Made by a program: the position numbers and the translations under genes. Of a DNA stretch of 16,605 bases, positions 16,519 through 16,605 are shown in pieces. Origin of the DNA: Isotricha intestinalis (taxonomy: Eukaryota; Ciliophora; Litostomatea; Vestibuliferida; Isotrichidae); contig JAJJLU010000849.1 in assembly GCA_023807065.1 (NCBI GenBank), positions 1 to 16,605 of the forward strand. The letters are read 5' to 3'. The notes below the pieces were generated by a model that did not search any database, was not told where the DNA came from, and saw only the letters and a program-made list of their open reading frames with translations. The first letter of the stretch is position 1, and every line of letters starts with the position of its first letter.

Positions 16519-16605
16519 ATGACAACAGTAAAAACAAATAAAACAGTTGATACATTTAAACCTGTTTTAAGACAAAAAGATATGGATAGAGATATGTATA
16601 ATGAA
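16519..16605 (+). CDS. 5' end of a gene cut by the window edge, possibly LC8-like dynein light chain
   Basis: ATG at 16519 opens a frame that stays open for 29 codons to the window end. The visible part contains TFKPVLRQKDMDRDMYNE, which resembles the start of LC8-type dynein light chains (Lys-Pro-Val-Ile/Leu...Asp-Met-x-x-x-Met before the first helix). LC8 proteins are ~90-residue dimeric hubs in axonemal and cytoplasmic dynein. The match covers fewer than 20 residues, so identity is a suggestion only. The gap of 182 nt to the upstream kinase gene is typical for this window and there is no ATG closer by in a better frame. Confidence 0.4.
   Translation, partial: MTTVKTNKTVDTFKPVLRQKDMDRDMYNE

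Noticed and set aside
1..16605. CRISPR arrays, insertion sequences, transposases, viral genes or toxin genes.
   Set aside because: None were seen. All repeats found are telomeric, Asn-codon microsatellites or short A/T repeats.

Overview
The window looks like the end of a gene-dense, extremely AT-rich protist chromosome, most likely a ciliate macronuclear chromosome. It starts with about five copies of a C-rich 7-nt repeat (TCCCCAA; G-strand TTGGGGA), resembling the ciliate C4A2 telomere with one extra T. The genes are compact, intergenic gaps are short, and the three introns I can place are only 29-32 nt. There is a calcium-dependent protein kinase (CDPK), a family found in ciliates, apicomplexans and plants. 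TAA and TAG clearly terminate recognisable full-length proteins, so this is not the Tetrahymena/Paramecium code. The status of TGA is less certain. A ciliate with standard TAA/TAG stops, such as a litostome or heterotrich, is my best guess, but the lineage is inferred.

Layout: telomere (1-36); a frame-broken subtelomeric OTU-type cysteine protease gene on the minus strand (112-1401) with an Asn-rich minisatellite in its N-terminal part; tRNA-Gly(UCC) on the minus strand (1669-1740); a spliced Rab GTPase on the plus strand (1857-2493); then, on the minus strand, proteasome subunit alpha-7/PSMA3 (2676-3434), a spliced eIF4E (3636-4282), a very large multi-pass membrane protein with a PAS domain of the 'tiny macrocysts' TmcB/TmcC type (4625-10090), a NUDT17-like Nudix hydrolase (10776-11603) and a four-EF-hand CDPK (11735-13318). 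Divergent from the CDPK lies a plus-strand fusion of a three-fold Cys-module array to a protein kinase (13664-16336). A last plus-strand gene begins at 16519 and runs off the window; its first 29 codons weakly resemble LC8 dynein light chain.

The genes are mostly housekeeping and signalling functions: vesicle traffic (Rab), proteolysis (proteasome, OTU), mRNA cap recognition and possibly cap/nucleotide hydrolysis (eIF4E, Nudix), calcium signalling (CDPK) and membrane sensing (Tmc/PAS). There is no sign of an operon or mobile element. The two spliced genes are invisible to plain ORF calling because their introns put in-frame stops at the exon edge. The most unusual items are a Rab whose catalytic Gln is His, the regular C-x2-C-x19-C-x2-C-x12-C-x2-[C/H] repeats fused to a kinase with a degenerate APE motif, and the clustered single-base frame breaks in the telomere-proximal OTU gene.
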